From Trifolium pratense (Eukaryota; Streptophyta; Magnoliopsida; Fabales; Fabaceae), in NCBI RefSeq assembly GCF_020283565.1, contig NC_060061.1:27937362-28001361 (forward strand): a stretch of DNA of 64,000 nucleotides, written 5' to 3'. The position numbers and the translations under genes are program-made. Below the pieces are notes generated by a model that saw only the letters and a list, made by a program, of their open reading frames with translations, made no database searches and was not told the origin of the DNA. Shown in pieces: positions 35,549 to 49,579 of the stretch (position 1 is the first letter of the stretch; each line of letters starts with the position of its first letter).

Positions 35549-36613
35549 TTAGTACCAATGTGTTACCGGATTCATTGCCAAAAAAAGATAGAACAGACTT
35601 TTACCACCAGGACGGGGTGCTCAAATCAAAACCAATTCAAAAATAATTTTAAACCGATCTAAAAAATCGAATATTTTTAAATGTGTTTGGATTTCCTTTT
35701 GTGAAAACCGCTGCATCGAATTTTGGATTGATTTTTCAAAACCGATCCAAAACGAACCAAACCGCATACATAATTTTTAATAGTTATTTAACTTTTTATT
35801 AGTATGATATATTGCATTAACATATTTTTTAGAACAAGTGTTGCATTAACATATTAATGGTAGATTTTTAATTTTCTCAATAATACTTATTAGTTCAATT
35901 TCATCTATTTAGTTTTACTATTTCATAGGTTTCAAATATATTCGATAATTATCATTCCAAAATGCTTACTAACCCCAAATTATTATTTTTTAACTCAAAT
36001 ACTTTTTTTTAAAAAATTATTTTTTTATTAATAAATAAATTCAGGTGTGGTGGTGGTGACAGGCCGTCAACGACGGACCTCCGGCTCTGGCGTGGCAGTC
36101 CACGGCGACGGAGCCCAAATTTTCCAGTGGTTAACGACAGCGGAGCCCAAATTTTCCGATGGTTGACAGCGGCGGTCCGTTGGTCCGTAGAGGCAGTCGG
36201 TGGAGATGCTCCGGCCCCTTCCACCACTATTTTTTATTTTAAATTAATAATAAATATAATAGAAAATTTAAATTATTATTTTATTTTTAAATTTAAAAAA
36301 ACTTTTTTATAATTTTCAAAAATCTGTATTTGTTTTTATTTTTATAAAAAATTCTGATTTTTTTTATAATAAAAATCAGTACTTTATTTTAAAAAATACC
36401 CATTTTTTAAATAATAGAAAATGTTTTAATTTGTCAAAAAAAATGTTTTAAAATAATAGTTTTATTAACACTTTAGTGGTATTTTTAGTGGTCATTTTTT
36501 AATTTTTGCTTATTTAATTGTTTTTTTTTGTTTAAAAAAATTGCCTATCCATTGGATTTTTTTTATATTCATGATCGATTGGATTTTAAAATTAAGGTGG
36601 ATTGATACAATCC
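35549..36613. other. AT-rich transposon remnants, no gene
   Basis: 35630-35770 carries repeated AAACCGAT and AACCAAACCG words of the kind found in many plant non-autonomous elements; a related stretch is at 56960-57010. 36040-36230 is a GC-rich island with a direct repeat (CGGAGCCCAAATTTTCC at about 36110 and 36140). The rest is poly-A/T-rich. Short frames on both strands over the island overlap one another and show no family signature. Confidence 0.4.
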
Positions 36614-37566
36614 ATTAAAAACCGGACCGGACCGGTTCAACCGTGAACCGGGTAGGTCATCGAGTTGGTTCGACAAATGGACCGGACGTGTAATCGAACC
36701 GGTGTGAACCGGTCAAAACCGGTGACTCGGCGGTTTTGGAAACCGGCCGGTCTAAATGCGTGATTAAAAAAATAAAAAAATTGGGAATAAAACTAAACTA
36801 CAGAACAGTAGATGAAAGATGAAACTGAACAGATTTAGAAGATGTCAATTAGAAACAAAGAAAGTGAAGATTGTAACCATAACATAGATTTAATTTTGCA
36901 ATTTTAGAGTTAAAATTCTATGTGTTTCATGATTATCTTATTACTTCTCATAAGTACTAAAGATGTATGTTTATATATGGGAATAAAAGAAGTAAACAAG
37001 GGAGAAGTGAAGAAAAAATTGTGAAGAAAGTAGTAACAGAGAAGGGAAAAGTGGTGGAAAAAATTTCTGAAGAAGTAGAAGAAGAAAGAAGTAGCGGCTG
37101 GCTGACAGGAAAGAGAGAGATTAGGGTTGTAACAATTGGATAATCTTATTTTATGAGATGGGTATTGGGTTGTATAAGCCCATATTTTATTTTTGAAGCA
37201 AAGTCCATATATTATTACTTCTCACAATTTTTGCTACTAATAATAATAATCCTGTATTTTGCTTAAAAAAAATAATAATACTGTATAATAATATTAATTA
37301 CCTATGCCAAAAAAAAAATTAATTACTATCAATTTTTTTTTATAATTACTATATAGTTTCGAAATTTTCACATTTTTAGATGTCATGATTTTATTAGAGA
37401 TAGATTCATCTAGTTCGATACCTATATAGTTTTATTATAGAGATCGATTCATTCTACCGGTTTAATCCGGTTTGTCGTGCGGTTCGACCAGTGACTCAGT
37501 GGTTCGACCAATGAACCAGTGAACTAGTACCCTTGCCGGTTCGATGTCTGGTCCGGTTTTTAAAAC
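36614..37566. mobile_element. CCGG-rich inverted-repeat element
   Basis: The left end reads TTAAAAACCGGACCGGACC (about 36614) and the right end, inverted, reads TTTAAAAACCGGACCAGAC (ending about 37566). About 110-150 bp on each side are packed with AACCGG/GGTTCGA words (36614-36755 and 37445-37566), while the 700-bp centre is AT-rich without a coding frame. This is a non-autonomous terminal-inverted-repeat element of about 950 bp. I cannot assign the superfamily because no clear target-site duplication is visible. Confidence 0.6.
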
Positions 37567-37570
37567 ACTG

Positions 37571-38980
37571 AATGAACTAATTGGATGAATCCATTAGTGA
37601 AATGATTGGATGGATAATGGATAACTGAATAATTTTGACACCCCTAAGACGCATGTGTATAGACCGAAGCTTTTTCAAACCAATCAACTTTGCATTTAAG
37701 GTTCACTCAAAGAAGTGTTTCAAGAATGAGAACGGTAAACTTATGGCAAAAGTATTAAATCGGTTAAGCAAATTTAATCAAATAAAACTTGAATATGTTT
37801 GAAAGATTTCAATTAGTTAATTGCCTAATCATTAATCACTTATTTGAACAAATATTTATTTGATTAAGCAATTAATTAATAGCTTAAATAGTCACAATAA
37901 ATGGATAAGCACTTATTTAAATAAGCACTTGGAATTAAAAAAAAAAAAAAAACTCACAAAGGGGTGCATATAGAATATGGGAGGTGAAAGATAAGCAAAA
38001 ACAGAGAACGAAGCCCAGGCGCAATTCTGCTTTCGTCCAAACAAAATAACTTCCAGTGTAGCGTGAATCTATGATGAGAGATACAGCCTCTTTGATATGG
38101 ACTTTGATATTGATACCAACGATCGTTTGATCAATATCAAAGTCCAGATCAAAGAGGCTGCATCTCTCATCATAGATTCACGCCACACTGGAAGTGTTTT
38201 TGTTTGGACGAAAGCAGAATTGGGCCTGGGCTTGGTTCTCTATTTTTGCTTATATTTCACCTCCCATATTCTATTTGCACCCCTCCGTGAGTTTTTTTAT
38301 TTTTATTAAATTCCAAGTGCTTATTTAAATAAGTGTTTATTCACATAAGTGCTTATTTAGATAAGTGCTTATCCATTTATTGTGATTATTTAAGCTATTA
38401 ATTAACTGCTTAATCAAATAAATATTTGTTCAAATAAGTGACTAATGATTAGGCAATTAACTAATTGAAATCTTTCAAACATATTCAAGTTTTATTTGAT
38501 TAAATTTGCTTAACTGATTTAATACTTTTGCCATAAGTTTACCATTCTCAATATTGAAACACTTCTTTGAGTAAACCTTAAATGCAAAGTTGATTGGTTT
38601 GAAAAAGCTTTGGTCTATACATATGCTTTGTCCTAGGTATTTTGGTAAATACATCCAACCAACTCCAATACTTTTACCGATTAACATCTTAGAAGATTTC
38701 ACAAAACCCTTATCGCTTAGTTTTCTTTGAATATGTCCTTGAATTCATTCGAGACGTGAGCAAAACTCAGATTGGAGAAGAATATGGTCCGTGGGTTCCG
38801 TTTATTGGAACTCTGTTTCTATTTATTTTTGTTTCGAATTGGTCGGGGGCTCTTTTGCCTTGGAAAATTATAAAGTTACCTCATGGAGAGTTAGCTGCAC
38901 CCACAAATGATCTCAAAATTATTCATTTATCCATTATCCATCCAATCCATTCACTAATGTATTCATCCAATCAGTTCATT
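37571..38980. repeat. Large palindrome with unequal arms
   Basis: The left arm (37571-38114) and right arm (38130-38980) are inverted copies with a 15-bp spacer. Near the centre GGACTTTGATATTGAT faces ATCAATATCAAAGTCC, and matches continue outward for more than 450 bp on each side (for example TTTCAAACCAATCAACTTTG at about 37674 and its inverse at about 38587) and resume at the outer ends. The right arm has about 270 bp more than the left, including a plastid fragment. A minus-strand frame in the right arm (38475-38702) has no recognised homologue. Confidence 0.9.
38721..38911 (+). pseudogene. atpI: Nuclear copy of a chloroplast atpI fragment (NUPT)
   Basis: Reading from 38723 gives [20 protein letters not shown], then [20 protein letters not shown], and ends [10 protein letters not shown]. 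This is the conserved middle of plastid ATP synthase CF0 subunit a (atpI), the proton-channel subunit of the thylakoid ATP synthase. About 63 codons are open. Both sides leave atpI abruptly: a TAG lies just upstream and AT-rich spacer follows. The fragment sits in only one arm of the palindrome at 37571-38980. A transferred plastid fragment in nuclear DNA cannot make the full protein of roughly 247 residues. Confidence 0.9.
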
Positions 38981-39052
38981 AGTAAAAAAAATTAGTTAAT
39001 GGATTTGATCAAATTCATCCATTTAGTTAATGGATTGGATCCATTAACTAAA

Positions 39053-40570
39053 TAGTAACACCGAAAACCCAAAAACGACACTATACCCAAATAATTGGCC
39101 GATAAACGTAAATTCGACCAAAAACCATAAAATCGACTACAAACACTAAAATTTGCTGAAAACCCAAATATTGATTTAAAACCCGACTTAAACCTTAATA
39201 TCGACCAAAAACCCAAATAATTGACAGAAAACCCTAATACCGAATCTAAAACCAAATAATTGGCCAAAAATGTAAACAGAAATAGTTTCAAACGAATTTT
39301 AAAAGAATTTGTTTAAACAGAAACAATTTTAAACATAATATAGAACGAATTGGTCAAACAATTTAAACAAAAACTTCCAGTATGTTTAAACGATTTATTT
39401 TAATAGAAATAACTTCGATATGTTTAAACGATTTAAACAGAAAACAATTTCAAACGAATTTTAAAATAGTAACACCGAAAACACAAAAACGACCATATAC
39501 CCAAATAATTGGCCGAAAAACGTAAATTCGGTCAAAAATCATAAAATCGACTACAAACACTAAAATTGGCTGAAAACCCAAATATTGATTCAAAACCCGA
39601 CTTGAACCTTAATATCGACCAAAAACCGAAATAATTGACAGAAAACCCTATCGACCCTAACACCAAATAATTGGCCAAAAACGTAAACAGAAACAGTTTC
39701 AAATGAATTTTAAAGGATTTGTTTAAACAGAAACAGTTTTAAACAGAATATAAAACGAATTGGTTAAACGATTTAAACAAAAACTTTCAGTATGTTTAAA
39801 CGATTTATTTTAACAGAAATAGCTTCGATATGTTTAAACGATTTAAACAGAAACAGTTTCAAACGAATTTTAAATGGAATTGTTTAAACAGAAACAGTTT
39901 TAAACAGAATATAAAACGAATTGGTTAAACGATTTAGGGTCCGTTTGTTACAGATTAAAAAAATAGTGATTTTGATGCAAAATAATTTAGAGATTAGTTT
40001 TTAGAGATTTTTAGAAAAGTTGAATTTAATTTGTGTTTGTTTACTATAATAAAAATCACTTTTTTAAATAAAATATTTTTTAGTTTGTTTGGATACAACT
40101 TATAAAAGTGATTTTTTTAATTACAAATAACTTTCTTCTTTTAACATTTATTTTCTCTCTCCTCTAAAAAAAATCTATTATTTTATAAGCTACTCTTAGT
40201 AGCTTCTCATTTTTAGCTGTTTTCTGATTATTTTTAGCTTCTGATTATTTTAAAAATTTGTAACAAACAGATGCAAAACAATTAAAAGTGATTATTTTTA
40301 TAAAAAAAGTGATTTTTTTCTAAAATAAGCTATAACAAACGGCCTCTTAAACCAAAACTTCCAATATGTTTAAACGATTTATTTTAATAGAAATAACTTC
40401 GATATGTTTAAAAGATTTAAACAGAAACAGTTTCAAACAAATTTTAAAATAGTAACACCGAAAACCCACAAACGACCCTATACCCAAATAATTTGCCGAA
40501 AAACGTAAATTCGGCCAAAAACCATAAAATCGACTACAAACACTAAAATTGGCTGAAAACCCAAATTCTG
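39053..40570 (-). repeat. Degenerate satellite-related repeat, three blocks, about 410-bp period
   Basis: Three blocks at about 39053-39275, 39463-39690 and 40447-40570 begin with the same AATAGTAACACCGAAAAC words. Read on the minus strand they contain AATTTTAGTGTTTGTAGTCG followed by ATTTTATGGTTTTTGG and TCAATATTTGGGTTTTC, i.e. the monomer of the 1-24750 satellite, in inverted orientation and more diverged. One interval in the third block between successive G-T5 starts is again 38 bp. Between the blocks lie repeats rich in GTTTAAAC and AAACAGAAACAG. The first two blocks are 410 bp apart; the third is displaced by a MITE insertion. Confidence 0.85.
39937..40346. mobile_element. Tourist-like (PIF/Harbinger) MITE
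   Basis: The ends GGGTCCGTTTGTTACAG and, inverted, GAGGCCGTTTGTTATAG, with TTA at 39934-39936 and 40347-40349 as target-site duplication. Comparison with the tandem copy around 39350-39370, which lacks the insert, confirms the boundaries. No coding frame; 410 bp. Confidence 0.85.
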
Positions 40571-41867
40571 AAATTTGAAGGTGAGTGTGGTGGTGGTGCG
40601 CGGGAGCAAGGAAAATGAGAAGGAATGGAAGTGCAGTTGGGGCCTTATATATTCCTTGTGACGTTTTTACAATTCTACCCCTCATTATATATCTGGCCTG
40701 TGCAATTGGTAGATTATACAGCTTTTAAATCCGCCACAGTTAATGATAAGATGACTTGTAAGCTAAGTTAAGATTTGCTCAAGTTAAGATTTAACACCAG
40801 AATGTCAGCTTAGCTTGCACCAACGAGTTCAGATCCACTTCATTTCTTTATCTCCATTTTCCTCCAGTTTTCTCTTGATGAATGACATGTGGCAATAAAA
40901 CAATTAAATGGTCGTGATTAAAATCTAAAAGTTACAGAGACCCTTTGTGAACCACCACCAACAACGGGAACTAACAACAACCTTGTTTCTGTTATTTCAC
41001 CATCGATCTCTGACTTCTTGCCGCCGTCGCGCCGTCGTCCATCCCTATCCCACCGTCACGAACCACCCCTATGCCACCGCTATTGTGCTTTGTCAATTTC
41101 TGTTTGTGGATGGGATTGAAGATAATAAGGTTAAGAAGAAGGATAGAGAAATGAAGGAGATGAATCTTTTTTTTGGAGGATTATGAATTGGATTTGTGTT
41201 TGATATGTCAACGTGGGGGATTGTTGGTTAAAGAGATGGGAAGTTTGAAAAGTTTTATTGAATTGATCTGGCTGAGTCGAATTGAGTTGAGAGAAAGAAG
41301 AAGACCAAGAGTACACAGGTGGTGGTGGAGTCCGTCGTTTAGTAATAAGGCACATAGTCTGGTGGTCTGGCAGGGTGGAATTTCTGCAACCGCGGCGATG
41401 GTGACGACGGAGGTAGAGGTACGGTTTGAATTTTGGCGTGCAATCTCTGAAACTTCTCGGAGGGTGTATTGGATTGAGATTTTATGAGACAATTTTAGAA
41501 AAGGAAAAAAAAAAAGTCTCGATGATTTTATGAGATTTTGTTGGACTATATTGATTTTGTGAGATTTTAAAAACTTTTTTACAATCAAGATTTTTAACAC
41601 ATGATTTGAAGTTGGCATTTAGCATGGTCAAGTGATAAAGTTTCCCACCATGGACCACTTCAGATCAACGATCAGATTTTGCAGTTCTAATAACTCTTAT
41701 CATGCATCCCCACAACATATTACAACCCCTTCTCTCTTCTCTTTGTCTCCCATCCAACTACCTTGTGCCACACCACCCTCATGGCTTCCAATGTTTTTAC
41801 TCCCACATTAATAACAACCCACACTATCCACAGTCACAACAATTATCAAATTTCGGACAAATTTATA

Positions 41868-42687
41868 TCTATATATATAAATCTTAGATAGTTGTGGAAT
41901 TGTCTATCTAAACCCTAATCCACAAACCCTAATCTTAGATAGTTGTAATTATTATCATTTTTTTATAAAATAATAATAATAATTATTATTATTTTGAGTT
42001 ATTATTCATTTTAATTTTTTTTGTTCATTTTATTATTTTGTGTATTTTATTGTTTTTTTTTTTCAAAAAAGTTAATGTTTTTGCTAATAATATTTTGTCC
42101 AATCTTTGTAAATATAAGGAGTTGGTCGATTGTCAGGACAACTTTCTAATGTTAGTAAAAAAAATAGATAAAATAAAATTTACTAATGGTTGTTATGATC
42201 TGTATGATTTTTATCATATTCGATATTTGAGTATGAGTTAAGTTGGTTTATCTTTGCTCCAATAAGTTTCAAATTAATATAAATGTCAAATTCGACAATA
42301 CAGTAGTTTTTTGGTAAGAGAACTCAGAATCCTCAAATGAAATTTATAATATAAATAAAAACTTATGTTTCAACATCAATTGTTTTCCATGGTCAATTAT
42401 ATGTTGTCATTTCCATAGTTATTTTGAAGAATGAGTTAAATATATTGTTAATCAATGTTAATGAAAAAGATACCAAAGTAACTTCAAATGTGATGTATAA
42501 ATAAATTTTTTAAATGTATAAACATATATTTAACATCTATATCACATTTAGATAACTTTTATTGTTACTATTATTTTGATAATACCTATTGTTTCAATTT
42601 TAAATTTACATACTTATACAAATAATTTTTTGACATTATAGTATAAAATAGCGCATAAAACCGTGCATCGCACGGGTAAGTGTCTAG
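41868..42687 (+). mobile_element. Non-autonomous Helitron with helicase remnant (copy 1)
   Basis: It starts TCTATATATA right after an A and ends in CTAG right before a T, the A|T insertion rule of Helitrons. A hairpin CCGTGC-ATC-GCACGG (42661-42675) stands nine bases before the CTAG. Near 42369 the sequence encodes YVSTSIVFHGQLYVVIS and then VILKNELNILL, recognisably the C-terminal end of the Helitron Rep/helicase (HGQLYVA-S-RV in intact proteins). The rest is AT-rich. At 820 bp it is a deletion derivative of an autonomous element. Confidence 0.9.
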
Positions 42688-42847
42688 TTTGATACAAAAT
42701 CTTGACAGTGATATTGGAATTGAAATTTTTCAAAACCACACTTCTTTTCCTTTCTTTTTTTTTTAATGGAAAAACCACTATTCTTACAATGCAAACATAA
42801 GCTTATATAAATATTGACATGGTGTTGGACCAAAAAAAATAGGCAAA

Positions 42848-43020
42848 TGCTAAATAGTGTCCCCGGGGCACTCTTTAAGCCCTTAAATAGTAAGTTTTTT
42901 ATAGAATTTTTATCGGAATGCGTAAAGTCAACGCATTGGAAATTGTAGTGTTTAACTTTTTGAATAAAAAGTTCCTTTAAATGGAATGCTTAAAGAGTGC
43001 CCCGGGGGCACTCGTTAGCA
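42848..43020. mobile_element. Short MITE with GC-rich inverted ends
   Basis: The left end TGCTAAATAGTGTCCCCGGG and the inverted right end TGCTAACGAGTGCCCCCGGG match well, followed by CACTCTTTAAGC in both. At 173 bp with no frame it is a MITE-like foldback. Target duplication not clear. Confidence 0.7.
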
Positions 43021-43129
43021 AGACCCAAAAAAATATCCAATTGTTAGATCTGAAATCGATCATTATAAAGTTTGAATCTTTGAGTGGAATAAAATTATCA
43101 TAAGATTTTGATGAAAATATGAACTTTAA

Positions 43130-44051
43130 GGGCCCGTTTGGTGCACAGGATAAGAGACAGGATAGGATAACTATATCATATCCTGTCTCAATCCAATGTT
43201 TGGTGACACAACAGGATATGATAAGTTAATCCTGAAGCTTATCCTATCCTGTTTCTCTAGTTAAAATCCTTATCCTGAATTTGAGCTGGGTTACCAGCAG
43301 GATAGGATAAGAAAAAAAAAATCGTTGATTTATTCTATAAAATATATTTTAAAATAAAAAATTGAAAATTAATAAAATAATTTGATAGTAAATTAATAAT
43401 ATAATAATTAATTTTTAAATATATATGTGATTTTCTCACAAGGGTAATTTTGTAATTTATATAATCTAAAAAATCAAAATCCACCTAAAATTACAATATT
43501 TTAAATTAAAATAATTATTAAAAAATTGCAAAATAAGAATATTAATTTAAATTTAATAACAACTTAAATATAATTCTTTTGCAATGGTAGTTTTATTATT
43601 TACATATATCATATATTTATTTAGCTTATCTAACATGTATAATTGAGTTATTTATTTGATCATGATTCATATAAAAAACTTAATTTGTTTATTTTCTCAT
43701 GATTTGTATTTAAAATTTAAATTTATTTGATTACTTTTTCTTTTTGTACAATTACTTATTTATATTTTTATTTATAAAATTCAAAGTATTACAATATAAT
43801 TTTTAACAAATAACAATTGTTTTACGAGGGTAATTTTGTCATTTAAATATGTTATGTATCTTATCATATTGGTATGAACAAATATGTATTAAAAATATGA
43901 TATAATAGTTATCATGTTTGTTATCCTGTGTGCACCAAACATAGGATAGGATAACTGAGGATAACTGTTATCCTGCTGATATCCTATCCTATCACTATCC
44001 TGTTGTATATCCTATCATGCCACTATCCTATCCTGCGCACCAAACGGGCCG
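43130..44051. mobile_element. PIF/Harbinger-type non-autonomous element
   Basis: The ends GGGCCCGTTTGGTGCACAGG and, inverted, CGGCCCGTTTGGTGCGCAGG, with TAA at 43127-43129 and 44052-44054. Multiple GGATAGGATA / TATCCTATCC words extend the inverted ends inward by 100 bp or more. The 600-bp centre is AT-rich and non-coding. Total 922 bp. Confidence 0.85.
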
Positions 44052-45160
44052 TAAACAATTCATATATTTGAGTGAAATAAAATTACTCCATTAATTTACT
44101 ATTTATTGTGTAGATTATTTGTCATGTTTTGTGCACTTTCTTCTGCAATGGTGAGGTTGGGGCAAGGATGAAGATGGGTAGTAGAAAGTGGTGGTTAGAC
44201 CTAATGTTGAGAGACTATGATAACAATGTGTTCTTTGTTTCATCCAATGGTTAAAAAGCAACTTGACCATGGTGGGAAATTTTATCACTTGATCATGTTA
44301 AATGCCACCTGATTTGAATGGATTTTTTTCAAAAGACTTTTTACAATTAAGATTTCATAATACTTTATATATTATGAAATTTTTGTATATTTGGAAAATC
44401 TTAAAAGAATCAATAAATTTTAATAAAAGAAATTATATTTTTTTTATGAATCCAAATATTATTTTTTTTAAAAAAAAAACCTTACTTTTTGTTTTACGTA
44501 TATGTTTCTAATCACCAATAAAAAAAGTCACCACCACCACCACCATTGATGAGAAACAAAAGCAGATGAACGTAACGAAAAAAATTCGTTTGCTGTAAAC
44601 AGTTGTAATGAATCAAAAGTTTGTAAAAAAGGTGTAGAATTTGTTAAAATATTTTTTTCAAAAAAAAACATTTGATAAGTAAAGAAGAAGAAGAAGAAGA
44701 AAAAACTGGTATAATGATGATGAAAGTAAAAAGTCTTGGAGAGTTTGAAAAATTCTCAAGGCTTTTGGTGAGATTGTTGAAAAAGTCTATCAGGTATATT
44801 TTCAACTAAAAAATCTCTCAAAATCCATTCCAAAGAAGAATCCATCAAAATCGGTAGACTTTTGAATACCATTACACATTTTAAAAGTAGTAATAAATCT
44901 CAATTGAATACCAACGAATTTTGTTGCCCTGAAAGAAAAATCTTATTTGTCTTAGTTGAATACCACTATTTATTTAACTTTTGTAAAAGTCTTGATTGAA
45001 TATTTGTCTTAAAATCTCATGAAATCTCAATCCAATACACCTACTTAATTTATTTAATCACAACCATTGAATGTTTTTATTGCCCCACGTCATTCATCAA
45101 GAAAAAAATGGAGAGAAATGGAGGATAAAGAAATGGAGTGGATTTACATTTTAATGTCTT

Positions 45161-45634
45161 GTAACTTGTAAGCTAATAAACAAGGTTCAAGTATGCATTT
45201 ACATTTAGCCAAATTTAGATTAAAATTTAGACAGGGTCATGAATCTGCATTCTGCACTTCTGATAAAAAAGACTGACATCTCTGCTGGCAAAGATGGCAG
45301 AATTACTGTTCTGCACTAGATTAATCGAGGTCAATGTACTGGATCAGAATTGAAAATCATCAGTGCATAATATGAAGGTAAAATCCTTGGTTCGCTGCCA
45401 AACGCAATGTGATTATGTAAACTACAATCCAAAGATTTGTGGACATGATTTATTATCTCATTTCTAATATCATCAGGCAACATTCCTCAATCGTAAAATA
45501 TTACTACTACAAAGTGGTCATACAAAACTTTGATACACACTCAAACATTTTAAAACTCACTAACACGGTAGCTGCTATTCTGAGCAATTTCTGAAAGGGA
45601 ATCAACTCAAGAAAAGCAATAGTTGGTACATGTT
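45161..45634 (-). other. KARI 3' flank and probable 3' UTR
   Basis: Downstream of the KARI stop on the minus strand. An AATAAA signal on the minus strand at about 45449-45454 lies about 180 bases after the stop and is a possible polyadenylation signal. No other gene is visible before the composite inverted repeat. Confidence 0.4.
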
Positions 45635-49316
<3,682 letters not shown>

Positions 49317-49364
49317 TTTTGTGAGTGTACTGTGGAGTTGAGAGAATGGATTTTTGACAAGTGG

Positions 49365-49372
49365 TTTTTATA
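49365..49372 (-). promoter_or_regulatory. TATA box of the KARI gene
   Basis: TATAAAAA on the minus strand, 49 bp upstream of the ATG, implying a start of transcription near 49335 and a short leader of about 20 bases. It is the only good TATA match close to the gene. Confidence 0.55.
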
Positions 49373-49579
49373 GTGTAGGTATCAAAAGGAGTTCACTAAC
49401 GTGCACCGCATTGACAGTGCGCACCCCGTGTGTGTATTCTTCTTGTTTTGTTTGTGTACCACTCATCGTTTCTGATTTTTGAGTTTAGTTACATACAATC
49501 GCGACACACGTGGTAATAAATGTTTGACCTCACTTTAATTTTATTTTTTTATTACAAACAAACTCCGCATTTGATGTTA

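Larger units (their letters stand above)
40730..45160. repeat. Composite inverted repeat around a Helitron and two MITEs
   Basis: Three pairs of inverted matches are nested in the right order: 40829-40922 with about 45053-45147 (ATTTCTTTATC, TCTTGATGAATGAC and GGCAATAAAA words); 41462-41489 with about 45015-45042 (GGTGTATTGGATTGAGAT); and about 41585-41660 with 44262-44350 (CATGGTGGGAAA, CACTTGA). Spacing differs between arms, so each arm has had insertions of 500-600 bp. The arms lack coding signatures; frames at 40947-41618 overlap on both strands and look accidental. The structure lies about 470 bp downstream of the KARI stop codon. Confidence 0.65.

Noticed and set aside
38097..38309. 70-codon frame across the palindrome centre
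   Set aside because: Arises from reading through the inverted repeat; no homology.
38475..38702. 75-codon minus-strand frame in the palindrome
   Set aside because: Most of it lies in the arm that is duplicated in inverted form, where the matching copy is interrupted, and no family could be recognised.
40947..41618. Overlapping frames of 74-136 codons on both strands
   Set aside because: They lie in a GC-richer part of a repeat arm, overlap each other in opposite directions and show no domain.
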